From positions 2,711,001-2,775,000 of the forward strand of contig NZ_KE386491.1 of the NCBI RefSeq assembly GCF_000427405.1: DNA of 64,000 nucleotides. Reading direction: 5' to 3'. A model generated the notes under the pieces. It did no database searches. It saw only the letters and a list, made by a program, of their open reading frames with translations, and was not told where the DNA came from. This DNA is from Flectobacillus major DSM 103 (GTDB lineage Bacteria; Bacteroidota; Bacteroidia; Cytophagales; Spirosomataceae). Below are positions 18,416 through 26,851 of this stretch, piece after piece; position 1 is the first letter of the stretch, and each line of letters opens with the position of its first letter. Made by a program: the position numbers and the translations under genes.

Positions 18416-18644
18416 GTTTCGTTTAATTTATCTGTTTATCGTTATGCGATGACTTGTGTTGCTGTGATTAATAAACCTACCTATCTACAAGTAATAATAT
18501 ACAAAATTACGTCCATTCCTTTGAAAAAGATAGTTTGTTGGTGAAAAGTTTCTAAGCTAAAAGCAATTGATGCCATTTGAATCGGCCTAGCCATTTAGTA
18601 TTAATTGCTTAAATTGTACCACATTCATCTTTATTACTGATTCA

Positions 18645-19208
18645 ATGAATATCTTTTTACAACAACTCGATTTGCCCAAAACGCCAAACTTTCAGGAAAT
18701 AATGGCCTTTTCAAAGGCTAAAAAGTTAGAAAAAGGGGCTTTTTTTGTACAAGAAGGTACAACCTGTAATTGTGTTGCGTTGATTTTATCGGGCATTTTT
18801 AGGTCATTTTATATCACGCCAGCAGGCGAAGAGGTTACTTATTGCTTTCGGTTTCCTCATACTTTTTTGGCAGCTTATTCGTCTTTTATATCGGGCTTGC
18901 CTACCCAAGAAAACATTCAGGCTATTACACCCGCCGAGGTACTGATTATTCCTAAAAAAGAAATTATTGAACTCGCCGAAAATGATATTCATTGGATGAG
19001 GTTTTTGAAAAATATTGCCGAAGCCGAATTTTTAGAACTAGAAAAACGGGTATTTCAGCTACAAAAAGAAAAAGCTAAACAGCGGTACGCCGATTTGATG
19101 GCTCATCAGCCCGAGTATATTCAGAATATTCCTCTACAATATTTGGCTTCGTATTTGGGTATTACCCAACGTCACCTGAGTAGGCTTAGGAAGGCAACGA
19201 CGATTTAG
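18645..19208 (+). CDS. Crp/Fnr-family transcriptional regulator
   Basis: 187-residue regulator with an N-terminal cyclic-nucleotide-binding-like beta-roll (KKLEKGAFFVQEGTTCNCVALILSGIFRSFY, about 26-56) and a C-terminal winged helix (IPLQYLASYLGITQRHLSRLRK, about 161-182). There are no cysteine clusters for an Fe-S cluster, so it is not an FNR-type oxygen sensor. Proteins of this architecture in Bacteroidota commonly sit next to the gene they control; here an NQO-like flavoprotein follows after 61 bp, so oxidative or electrophile response is a reasonable inference. Confidence 0.85.
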   Translation: MNIFLQQLDLPKTPNFQEIMAFSKAKKLEKGAFFVQEGTTCNCVALILSGIFRSFYITPAGEEVTYCFRFPHTFLAAYSSFISGLPTQENIQAITPAEVLIIPKKEIIELAENDIHWMRFLKNIAEAEFLELEKRVFQLQKEKAKQRYADLMAHQPEYIQNIPLQYLASYLGITQRHLSRLRKATTI

Positions 19209-19241
19209 ACATTTGTCCTATTTTGCCCCAATACCTTGCCC

Positions 19242-19249
19242 TACTTTTG
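19242..19249 (+). promoter_or_regulatory. -7 box (TACTTTTG) for the flavoprotein gene
   Basis: Matches TAnnTTTG and lies 20 bp before the ATG at 19270. A TTTG at 19222-19225 is spaced 16 bp, slightly short for a -33 element. If real, the flavoprotein gene has its own promoter downstream of the Crp/Fnr gene. Confidence 0.45.
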
Positions 19250-19269
19250 TCAAAAACTAATGACAAATT

Positions 19270-19845
19270 ATGAACATACTGATTATCAATGGGCATCCAA
19301 ACCGCCAAAGTCTGAATTTTGGACTCGCCGAAGCGTATAAAAAAGGGGCATCTCGTACCAATGCCAACATTCAAGAAATTGTTATTGCCGACTTGGCGTT
19401 TAACCCCAACCTAGCGTTTGGGTATCAACAACGCACCGAGCTTGAACCTGATTTATTAGAAGCATGGAAAAAAATCCAATGGGCGAATCACTTAGTATGG
19501 ATACACCCTGTTTGGTGGGGTGGTTTGCCTGCCATAATGAAGGGCTTTATTGATCGTCTTTTTTTGCCAGGAATGGTATTTCAGAGTAGAGAAAATTCGG
19601 TTTGGTGGGACAAACTTTTAACAGGAAAAACCGCCCGTATTATCACAACCCTCGACCAGCCTAGTTGGTACTACTGGCTAATGTATGGTCGTCCGAGTGT
19701 GAATCAGCTCAAAAAAGCTACGCTCGAATACTGTGGCGTAAAGCCTGTCAAGGTAAGTTATTTTGGTATTGTCAAAACTGCCAACGAGCTACGACGCCAA
19801 AAATGGCTTGATGAGGTGTATGAATTAGGTCGAAAACAGCAATAA
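19270..19845 (+). CDS. NAD(P)H oxidoreductase, NQO/KefF-like flavodoxin fold
   Basis: Flavodoxin-like protein of 191 residues. MNILIINGHPNRQSLNFGLAEAY at the N-terminus is the FMN/FAD phosphate loop, and HLVWIHPVWWGGLPAIMKGFIDRLFLPGM (about 76-104) is the signature of the NQO1/MdaB/KefF group; LDQPSWYYWLMYG is also typical. Members reduce quinones or other electrophiles by two electrons with NAD(P)H. It lies directly after the Crp/Fnr gene on the same strand. The physiological substrate is not determinable here. Confidence 0.88.
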   Translation: MNILIINGHPNRQSLNFGLAEAYKKGASRTNANIQEIVIADLAFNPNLAFGYQQRTELEPDLLEAWKKIQWANHLVWIHPVWWGGLPAIMKGFIDRLFLPGMVFQSRENSVWWDKLLTGKTARIITTLDQPSWYYWLMYGRPSVNQLKKATLEYCGVKPVKVSYFGIVKTANELRRQKWLDEVYELGRKQQ

Positions 19846-19853
19846 ATACCTGC

Positions 19854-20426
19854 CTATGCTACTACAATGTCGTATTTGAGCAGCAACCCTGAAAGTCCTG
19901 ACAATGAAAACTGGGCTTTTTTGATGCGATTGTTTTCGGGGTCCAGTACGTAGTTGTAAGAGGTACGCAAATCGGCTTTTTCCAGATTGGTACGCCCAAA
20001 GGTGGCATTGAAAAAATCACAATTATCAAATACTGCTTGACTCAAATCGGCCTCGGAGAAGTCTACTTCTTGGAGGCTGGTGTTCTTAAAAACTGTTTTT
20101 TTGAGCTTACGCTTGTAAAACGACGAATGATTGAGTACACAATTTTCAAAAATCAATGCCAAAAGGAAGTCATTACAGGTATCAAATATGAGTCCAAGTA
20201 ATTTGCAGTTTTTGAAGGTAATACCTCTAAGTGCCGTTTGGTTCAGGCTAACCGTGCTCAAATTAGAATCAATAAATTGGCAATCAATAAAAACATAGTT
20301 TGACAAATTCAAAGCATGAAAATTGCAGTTGATAAATACACAATTTTCATATTCGCCTTTTTCAAAACCAGTAATAGTAAAATCTGTATTCATCCATTTT
20401 TTATCGACCTGATAGGAAATTGCCAT
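19854..20426 (-). CDS. Pentapeptide-repeat protein
   Basis: Protein of 190 residues made almost wholly of A(D/N)LxX-like pentapeptide repeats from about 15 to 165, for example NCNFHALNLSNYVFIDCQFIDSNLS, LQEVDFSEADLSQAVFDNCDFFNATF and GRTNLEKADL. These fold as a right-handed quadrilateral beta-helix. The all-repeat architecture and size resemble Qnr/MfpA proteins that mimic DNA and protect gyrase, but no function can be assigned from repeats alone. A TACTTTTG box on the minus strand (20516-20509) could be its promoter. It converges with the flavoprotein gene with only 8 bp between stops. Confidence 0.8.
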   Translation of the reverse strand: MAISYQVDKKWMNTDFTITGFEKGEYENCVFINCNFHALNLSNYVFIDCQFIDSNLSTVSLNQTALRGITFKNCKLLGLIFDTCNDFLLALIFENCVLNHSSFYKRKLKKTVFKNTSLQEVDFSEADLSQAVFDNCDFFNATFGRTNLEKADLRTSYNYVLDPENNRIKKAQFSLSGLSGLLLKYDIVVA

Positions 20427-20808
20427 ACTAAGATATGTTATAGTTTTAGGAATTCGATACTATATTTTGGCTAGTATCTTTTCTATTATTTTTTATGAAA
20501 ACGGTATACAAAAGTACAAAAAAATTCCAACTCAGTATTTTTCATCAGAAGGTTGTACAACTGTATCTTCAATCGCTTTTGTACAACACACTTGTACTAT
20601 TCCCATTTTTGTAAATACAGATAATGCTTATTTTTGTTTTAAAGGCCGTATTTTAATCCTCATAATTGTATTTTATTATGATTAAATATTGGCAAAAGAT
20701 AATCATTATAAACAAAACCTGTGGCATATTAGCCTTACAAATGACCTTTTACAATTTTAAGGAAATTTTAAGAAATGTCTTTTGTGCCACTGTATCGAAC
20801 TGTCGAAT
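20427..20808. other. 382-bp divergent promoter region
   Basis: AT-rich space between the pentapeptide gene and the outer-membrane protein gene. Only the TACTTTTG box on the minus strand at 20509-20516 is recognisable. No gene seen. Confidence 0.4.
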
Positions 20809-21726
20809 ATGTATCATAAAGCCCTTATCATCCTTCTTGTTTTTGTAGCTAGTAATGCCTTTTCGCAAACAAAATTTATCGAACGTTTTACCGTCAGAAA
20901 ATCCTTTCAGTCTAAGGCCGACTTGGCTGCTCCTGCCCATATAACCTTTAGCCAGCCCAAAGAAAAATCTGCTTCATGGATGATAGATGCAGCCTTAGGA
21001 TACAGTTTGCTGAATCATCATAATACCCTGATGTCGGTTATGCCATTTGTTGAATATCATCGCAATACGCTGATTGACAAAGCCCAAAATCATTGGCAAG
21101 TGGGTATTTCTAGCGAATGGCAAATCAATAATTTATCCCAAAAATCTTGGTCACCTGTATTTGTGTATGCCCTTAGATACAGCTCCAATCAAATCCAACA
21201 ACATCGGGCTTTTCAGGGTAATGTGTATGTTACTCCTATTTTCAAAAAGAAAGATATGAATCCTAAATACTTTTGGATTCCAAACCATGTTGTTGGCTTG
21301 GGTAATAAGTTTAGGTTTGTGTACACGCCCTATTTAGGTTTTGAAAGCGAAAACCGTATCAACACCGAATCGTATTTTTCGTATGGCAATATCTATCGTG
21401 CCTATGCTCGTATTTCTAGCGATTTATCTTTTTTCCCAACCAATAATAGTTTGAAAGGCAAGTTTGATTTGAACCTCGACTGGCAATACCGTTACAATAT
21501 TCATGAATCGGCACAAGATATTAGTGTGCAAGCTCACCAGTATTTTACTACAAGTTTTAATTATACTTTTTTCACCTCGGCCGATGCCCGAAAAATAGTA
21601 AAAATTGGGTTTGATTATACCACAGGCGAAGATCCTACCAAGGGTTTTGAAAAACAATCTTTCTATGCAATTCTGCTGAAAGTAAAGCTTAGTATTGCTC
21701 CACAAACAGTCAATATTGTTTTGTAA
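20809..21726 (+). CDS. Predicted outer-membrane beta-barrel protein, function unknown
   Basis: 305 residues starting at the ATG 20809, which gives a standard signal peptide MYHKALIILLVFVASNAFSQ; the frame opens 27 bp earlier without improving the product. The remainder has alternating aromatic strands (YSLLNHHNTLMSVMPFVEYH, FWIPNHVVGLGNKFRFVYTPYLGFES, FNYTFFTSADARKIVKIGFDYTTGE) and little helix, which suggests an outer-membrane barrel, though the C-terminus (PQTVNIVL) lacks the usual final aromatic. I do not recognise a named family. It precedes a TonB-receptor-like gene by 230 bp on the same strand. Confidence 0.65.
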   Translation: MYHKALIILLVFVASNAFSQTKFIERFTVRKSFQSKADLAAPAHITFSQPKEKSASWMIDAALGYSLLNHHNTLMSVMPFVEYHRNTLIDKAQNHWQVGISSEWQINNLSQKSWSPVFVYALRYSSNQIQQHRAFQGNVYVTPIFKKKDMNPKYFWIPNHVVGLGNKFRFVYTPYLGFESENRINTESYFSYGNIYRAYARISSDLSFFPTNNSLKGKFDLNLDWQYRYNIHESAQDISVQAHQYFTTSFNYTFFTSADARKIVKIGFDYTTGEDPTKGFEKQSFYAILLKVKLSIAPQTVNIVL

Positions 21727-21956
21727 AACTGGCAGTATCCTAGATTTATCGCTCATAAAGAAAATAAAATACAACTATTTGTTATGCCTGATGTATTCTA
21801 TATAATACACTACAAATCAAATAGTTATACTAACCAAAATTTCATCTATCATCTTTTACCCCAACATTTTCAGGATAAATACCCACAGACACCCCCAAAG
21901 TGGATGCAACATTTCTGCTCAATATTACATCTATTCAGAAATCTAAAATTCAAATT

Positions 21957-24395
21957 ATGAAAAGCAGTCTTATCTCTGTTTACCTTTTTGTGCTATTCCT
22001 TCCTAGCGTAGGAATAGCACAGTTTAAAATTTCAGGACGTATCATCGACGAAAAAAAACAAGCCGCTTCTTTTGCCAATATTTTGGTACTTAGTGCCAAA
22101 GATTCTTCTTTGGTAAAAGGAAATATTGCCGATACCGATGGTAGTTTTAGCATTGAATCGCTGAATAATCAGGCCTATATTCTGCACGTTACGGCGGTAG
22201 GATATAAAAAATATTATCAGGCATTTACGATTCAAAATAAAGATATTGCTTTTGAGCCGATCCAGTTGTCGGTAGAGTCGCAGGCACTCAACGAGGTACA
22301 GGTAACAGCCCGCAAGCAGCTTATCGAACGCTCAGGCGACAAGATGATTATGAATATTGAGGCCAGCCCAACGGCAGCAGGACTCAATGGCCTGGAGTTG
22401 ATGGAAAAAGTACCAGGTGTAACCGTTGACCGCAATACCGAAACCATTAAGCTAAAAGGCAAAGATGGGGTATTGATTATGATTGATGACCGAAAAACTT
22501 ACCTTAGCGATGAGCAATTGGCCAATTTTTTGAAAACCCTCAAAAGTGAGGACATAGAAAGTATCGAGATTATTGCCAACCCTTCTGCTCGCTATGATGC
22601 CTCGGGGTCGAGTGGTATTATTAATATCAAAACCAAAAAAGGAAAAAGCCTAGGCACAAACTATATCCTGGATTTGAACGCTGGCTACAGCCGATACGCT
22701 GCCATAGGAGGACTTCCTAAAAATGGACAAGGTATTACCGTAAATAGCCGCCATGAAAAATATGTGGTGTATGCCAACCTCAACCGCCAATACACCGAAT
22801 GGTACAACTCGGAACAACAACAACAGCAACTCCTTTCAGAAACAGGTTCGCTCCTAGAAACCCGCACCAATACAGGCTTGGCTATTGGGCGGTTTACCAA
22901 CTGGAATGGCAAATTAGGTTTTGACTATGATTTTTCTAAAAAAACATCTTTGGGATTTTCGGCCCAACTCGCTAGTACCAATAGCCCCCTGAACCGAAAT
23001 GCCACCCAAAGTAGTATTTTACCTTCTGGTACTCAGCACCTCGACATGAACCGTACTCGTGATGGAAATTTTAATAATTATACCTTCAATACCCACTGGA
23101 AACAAACAATAGATACCTCTGGAACACTCCTTACGGCTGATTTTGACGTGATTCTGAATAACCGTAAATGGAATGATTATTTTACAACTATCACAAGCAT
23201 CAATAATGCCGAGCCTAGCACAGTTTACAACCAAGTGTTGTTTCCTTCTAATGGCCGAACATTTGTACTAAAAGCAGATTACACTAAAAAAATTACCAAA
23301 AAAACGAAGCTAGAAACAGGGTTTAAGTCAAGTTATTCGGTTAATGAAAAAGATTTTAGCGACAACTTTAGAGACAACGGAGCTTTGGTAAATTCATTTT
23401 TCCGATTTAGTGAGCATATCACCGCAGGGTATTTTATGCTGAATAGCGAGCTTAATAAAAACTTAAACGTACAGGTAGGTTTGAGAGGAGAAGCAACCGA
23501 CAACCAAGGACTCGACCGTGAAGGAAATCAACTTTCGGCACAAAACTATTTTAATTTCTTCCCAACCCTAACTTTCAACCAAAAAGTTACCAAAGATTAT
23601 GCTATTTCGTTGGGGTATAGCCGCCGAATCAATCGTCCAAACGATGATGTTTTTAATACCTTCAAGCGTTTTTTCTACCCTCAATCTTATACAATAGGCA
23701 ACCCAATGGTTTTGCCTAGCCTAAACAATACCATTACTTTCACGCATACTATTAAGGATAAGTACAGCTTTTCGATGAACTATGTACGTGTTGACCAGTT
23801 TTCGACCAATGTTTTTGATGTAGATACAACCCTTATTGCTGGTAAAAGGCTCATCCGTGAGTCTTACGAAAACGTAAAAGGAAAAGTTACTTGGTGGGGA
23901 CTCGACGCATCGTTGCCATTCAATCCAGCCAAATGGTGGAGTATTAATTTTAATATTTGGAGTGGTATCAATGTCTATGATTATCAGCGAGAAAACACCT
24001 TGGTAAAGCTAAGTCAGCCTTACGGAGGGATGTATATGCAACAAACCTTTACTTTGTCAAAAACACTGTCGGGCGAAGTATCGGGGTGGCTTAATTCGGG
24101 TGAAACGTGGGGTTTTCAAACCTCAAAAGCCCAAGGAGGTATTGACTTTGGCCTCAAGAAATTTATCTGGGAGAAAAAAGGTACTATCAAGTTGTCGGTA
24201 CAAGACCCATTCAATTTGAACTATTGGCGAAACAATGTAGAGACCTCTACCCTAACCAGTACAGGCACATACCGCTGGGACAACCGCCGTTTTAGAATAT
24301 CATTTACCTATAATTTTGGAAATACCAATGTAAAACCTGCTATCCACCCCAACAACAACGATGGCGGAGGCGACGGCGGAAAAGGACGAGGCTAA
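21957..24395 (+). CDS. TonB-dependent-receptor-like outer-membrane protein (CarboxypepD_reg plus OMP_b-brl_3)
   Basis: 812 residues from the ATG at 21957, giving signal peptide MKSSLISVYLFVLFLPSVGIAQ; the upstream 57 bp of open frame are not needed. Residues about 24-105 form the carboxypeptidase-regulatory-like domain (ISGRIIDEKKQAASFANILVL), about 115-225 a plug-like domain (LNEVQVTARKQLIERSGDKMIMNIE), and the rest a beta-barrel of the OMP_b-brl_3 type ending in FRISFTYNFGNTNV and a glycine/asparagine-rich tail. No SusD partner is adjacent, so it is not a SusCD pair. Substrate unknown; this family is widespread in Bacteroidota. Confidence 0.88.
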   Translation: MKSSLISVYLFVLFLPSVGIAQFKISGRIIDEKKQAASFANILVLSAKDSSLVKGNIADTDGSFSIESLNNQAYILHVTAVGYKKYYQAFTIQNKDIAFEPIQLSVESQALNEVQVTARKQLIERSGDKMIMNIEASPTAAGLNGLELMEKVPGVTVDRNTETIKLKGKDGVLIMIDDRKTYLSDEQLANFLKTLKSEDIESIEIIANPSARYDASGSSGIINIKTKKGKSLGTNYILDLNAGYSRYAAIGGLPKNGQGITVNSRHEKYVVYANLNRQYTEWYNSEQQQQQLLSETGSLLETRTNTGLAIGRFTNWNGKLGFDYDFSKKTSLGFSAQLASTNSPLNRNATQSSILPSGTQHLDMNRTRDGNFNNYTFNTHWKQTIDTSGTLLTADFDVILNNRKWNDYFTTITSINNAEPSTVYNQVLFPSNGRTFVLKADYTKKITKKTKLETGFKSSYSVNEKDFSDNFRDNGALVNSFFRFSEHITAGYFMLNSELNKNLNVQVGLRGEATDNQGLDREGNQLSAQNYFNFFPTLTFNQKVTKDYAISLGYSRRINRPNDDVFNTFKRFFYPQSYTIGNPMVLPSLNNTITFTHTIKDKYSFSMNYVRVDQFSTNVFDVDTTLIAGKRLIRESYENVKGKVTWWGLDASLPFNPAKWWSINFNIWSGINVYDYQRENTLVKLSQPYGGMYMQQTFTLSKTLSGEVSGWLNSGETWGFQTSKAQGGIDFGLKKFIWEKKGTIKLSVQDPFNLNYWRNNVETSTLTSTGTYRWDNRRFRISFTYNFGNTNVKPAIHPNNNDGGGDGGKGRG

Positions 24396-24419
24396 GCCTT
24401 ATTAGGTAAGCCTATAAAT

Positions 24420-24466
24420 AAGAGGGTGATTAAGGCTCAAACAATGAGTTTTTAATCACCCTCTTT
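24420..24466 (+). terminator. 14-bp hairpin terminator
   Basis: AAGAGGGTGATTAA (24420-24433) pairs perfectly with 24452-24465 around an 18-nt loop. The T-tract is short. It follows the outer-membrane receptor gene by 25 bp. Confidence 0.7.
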
Positions 24467-24567
24467 CTATTTAACAAAAGCTATTAAACAAATTAGCAAT
24501 TCCATTTTTTATTTATTAACTTACTGTTATTCAATACCATAACCCCTCACTATCAAACCTTACAATT

Positions 24568-25056
24568 ATGCCGTTTTCTCTATCTATTTTAGGAGCAATA
24601 CATACCGTTATTGCTATTGTTGCTTTAGTATTTGCCTTTATAGCCATTGCCAAAGACGGGCTTATTAATCCATTCAGCTCTTTGGGCAAATCCTATTCTG
24701 TTCTTACGGTTTTGGCTAGCCTTACTTCTTTTGGGCTTTCCAAAGCCGGCGGTTTCAATCCAGGACATGCCATTGCTATTCTGATTTTGGTATTAATAGC
24801 TGTAGCGTATTCTTTAGGAAAAAACCTTACTGGGCATTTTTACAAACTTGTTATTCAAGTTCTGAGTATATCGGCTACTGTATTTCTTTCGCTAATTCCA
24901 ACAGCCAACGAAACCCTTTCTCGTGTGCCTATAGATGCACCCTTGGCCAATGGCCCCGATTCGCCTATTGTACAAAATGTGGTAAAAGTGCTGTTTGTCT
25001 TATTTGTTTTGGGTGCCGTAGGGCAATATTTTAAACTGAAAAAATTAGCAAAATAA
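24568..25056 (+). CDS. Small integral membrane protein, function unknown
   Basis: 162 residues with four or five hydrophobic segments (about 5-27, 42-58, 66-84, 92-110, 137-155) and short loops; the only notable soluble stretch is PTANETLSRVPIDAPLANGPDSP before the last helix. A conserved-looking His in HTVIAI and GHAI could matter for a quinone or metal role, but I cannot place the protein in a named family. It stands alone between the receptor terminator and the repeat cluster at 25.08 kb. Confidence 0.65.
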   Translation: MPFSLSILGAIHTVIAIVALVFAFIAIAKDGLINPFSSLGKSYSVLTVLASLTSFGLSKAGGFNPGHAIAILILVLIAVAYSLGKNLTGHFYKLVIQVLSISATVFLSLIPTANETLSRVPIDAPLANGPDSPIVQNVVKVLFVLFVLGAVGQYFKLKKLAK

Positions 25057-25078
25057 TCCACACGTAGGAGTCAATGCT

Positions 25079-25505
25079 GTAAGAAGGTGTAGGTTTTATT
25101 CTTAAAATAAAATTGCAGTAGCGGCAACCCTTGCGGTTGCCTTAAAATAAAATTGTAGTAACGGAAATCCTTGCAGTTGCTGTAAGAAGGTGTATATTTT
25201 GTCCTTAAAATAAAATTGCAGTAACGACAACCCTTGCGGTTGATGTAAAAAGGTATAGGTTTTGTCCTTAAAATAAAATTGCTGTAGGGGCAACCCTTGC
25301 GGTTGCCTTAAAATAAAATTGTAGTAACGGAAATCCTTGCAGTTGCTGTAAGAAGGTGTATATTTTGTCCTTACAATAAAATTGCAGTAACGACAACCCT
25401 TGCGGTTGATGTAAAAAGGTATAGATTTTATTCTTAAAATAAAATTGCTGTAGGGGCAACCCTTGCGGTTGCCCAACTCAGGCAACCGCAAGGGTTGCCC
25501 CTACA
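25079..25505. repeat. Composite palindromic repeat cluster (about 63- and 40-bp units, duplicated 166-bp block)
   Basis: Seven related units follow each other: 63-bp units with GTAAGAAGGTGTA at the start and TTGCGGTTG at the end, and 40-bp units starting TTAAAATAAAATTG. Order is A-B-C-D-B'-C'-D', so the block B-C-D (166 bp, from 25142 and again from 25308) is tandemly duplicated with a few substitutions. Each unit ends in a GCAACCCTTGCGGTTGC-type or degenerate short hairpin. The array closes in an inverted copy of the last motif. The long open frame through it on the minus strand is a by-product, not a gene. Confidence 0.9.
25449..25505. repeat. 25-bp perfect inverted repeat closing the cluster
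   Basis: The arm at 25449-25473 (TGTAGGGGCAACC at its start) is perfectly complementary to 25481-25505 around a 7-nt loop. It is the strongest hairpin in the window and may act as a bidirectional terminator between the convergent genes ending at 25056 and 25602, and as the type of REP-like unit that spawned the array. Confidence 0.85.
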
Positions 25506-25601
25506 ACAAAAATACTCATGATAAGAACACTTCTAAACAAAATAAAACCCTTCGTACAGCCCTAAATAGGAGTACTAAGGCGATATACACTTATTTAAGA
25601 T

Positions 25602-26039
25602 TTATATTTTGTTTTCCCAATGGCAAGCTCTATAAATAGTATATGCCGAGGCTATTAGCACTACATTTTTGATAATGTATTGTCCCGACAAGCTCAAGGC
25701 AAAGGTTGATTGCCAAGTTTCGTTGGGCATCAAAAGTAAAGGCAAAAAGGTAGTGGTCATTTGGCAACAAAATAGGCAAAATGCTATTGGGGTATATCGT
25801 GGCACAAGCCATATTAGCCCAATAACACACTCTATTACACCCAAAAGAGGCATAAAATACTGTACAGAAATGATGTGTTCTAGTGTTTGATGATGTAACT
25901 GGGTAACAATTCCCTCTGCTGGCGACAAGCCTATGATTTTGAGCAATCCAAACCAAAAAAATACAATAAAAAGGGCAATACGATTTATCCACAAAACAGA
26001 CGAATGCTGTTGTGCTGTACTTGTTATATTCATGAGCAT
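25602..26039 (-). CDS. DoxX/YkgB-like (DUF417) membrane protein
   Basis: 145 residues (143 if the second ATG at 26033 is used) with four transmembrane helices: INRIALFIVFFWFGLLKIIG, FMPLLGVIECVIGLIWLV, TPIAFCLFCCQMTTTFLPLLL and YIIKNVVLIASAYTIY. The F-W-F-G-x-L-K-x-x-G helix and loop SPAEGI resemble the YkgB/DUF417 branch of the DoxX superfamily, membrane proteins linked to redox or stress functions. Precise role unknown. It lies after the next minus-strand gene by about 60 bp, possibly as an operon. Confidence 0.7.
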   Translation of the reverse strand: MLMNITSTAQQHSSVLWINRIALFIVFFWFGLLKIIGLSPAEGIVTQLHHQTLEHIISVQYFMPLLGVIECVIGLIWLVPRYTPIAFCLFCCQMTTTFLPLLLMPNETWQSTFALSLSGQYIIKNVVLIASAYTIYRACHWENKI

Positions 26040-26102
26040 AATACAGTTTAGGCTTTATGACTTTTCATAAAGCGGTTAAAAAATACCTTCAACTATTGAT
26101 TA

Positions 26103-26645
26103 TCAACAAGTAATTTTTGGCGGAGGCAAGGCAATATCCATAAGGCAATCCAACAAGGTTAATCGGTAATAGGATTGCGGCTGAGCTATGAGCCATTCAA
26201 GGATAAATACAATATGAGGTCTTTTTAGAGCAGTATATTCTTTTAGAAAACTTTTGAGCAAGAAATGTGTTTTTTGTGGAAGTTCTGGAGACGTTTCTTT
26301 TATATGTTGGTTAACGTGTTCGGCCAATTCCATAAAGCGAAAGCGGGTATTTTCATCGGTTTTACAAATCATATACAGTGTATCATGCTCAATAACCTGC
26401 TCTAACATCTGATAATGCTCGTCGCCATGCTGAATTTTGCCTTCTACGGTACGGCTTTGCGGCCAATCGCTTTGATAAGGCAAAGCAAAAGGCATTTTAA
26501 AAATTACATATTCTCCATTCTCAGTCGATTTTGTTATGCTATTTTTAAAAAAAGAAGCATACTCTTCTACCCAATAGACGACCGAAAAGCCCATCATATT
26601 ATAAAGTAATAAGCCCAGAAGAAATATAGAAAGTAATCTTTTCAA
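26103..26645 (-). CDS. Hypothetical protein with N-terminal membrane anchor (TTG start)
   Basis: 180 residues when read from the TTG at 26643-26645 (product begins MKRLLSIFLLGLLLYNMMG). A longer frame to 26717 starts upstream of a good promoter (TTG at 26711-26709, 20 bp, TACATTTG at 26688-26681), so its first 24 codons cannot be part of this message. One hydrophobic helix at about 4-28 is followed by a soluble part (ENGEYVIFKMPFALPYQSDWPQ, then a mainly helical region) ending in PPPKITC. No family recognised. Confidence 0.6.
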   Translation of the reverse strand: MKRLLSIFLLGLLLYNMMGFSVVYWVEEYASFFKNSITKSTENGEYVIFKMPFALPYQSDWPQSRTVEGKIQHGDEHYQMLEQVIEHDTLYMICKTDENTRFRFMELAEHVNQHIKETSPELPQKTHFLLKSFLKEYTALKRPHIVFILEWLIAQPQSYYRLTLLDCLMDIALPPPKITC

Positions 26646-26680
26646 AAGATTTAATAATAAAATTATAACGATTAGGTGGC

Positions 26681-26711
26681 CAAATGTAAAAAAAAACCTA
26701 GTCGATAACAA
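26681..26711 (-). promoter_or_regulatory. Bacteroidota promoter TTG-N20-TACATTTG
   Basis: On the minus strand TTG (26711-26709), a 20-bp spacer, then TACATTTG (26688-26681) match the -33/-7 consensus. The predicted start of transcription, near 26675, leaves a leader of about 30 nt to the TTG start codon at 26645. Confidence 0.7.
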
Positions 26712-26851
26712 TGACAATTATTAATTTTCATACCCCCTTGTTATTCGGTAGCACGTAAATCCGTAAATTCATCCCAATTTTTGAGGGATTCAAAACATTT
26801 TTGTTTTTTGCAGTAACGAGCAGAATAGTTTTGAAGCAAAAACAGCAAAAA

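Noticed and set aside
25102-25491. Open frame of 129 codons on the minus strand with a repeated QGLPLLQFYF-like pattern
   Set aside because: It is the translation of the DNA repeat cluster; the periodicity belongs to the nucleotide units and there is no start context or homologous fold.
25079-25505. CRISPR array
   Set aside because: Units follow each other without unique spacers, have two lengths and degrade by substitution; no cas genes are nearby.
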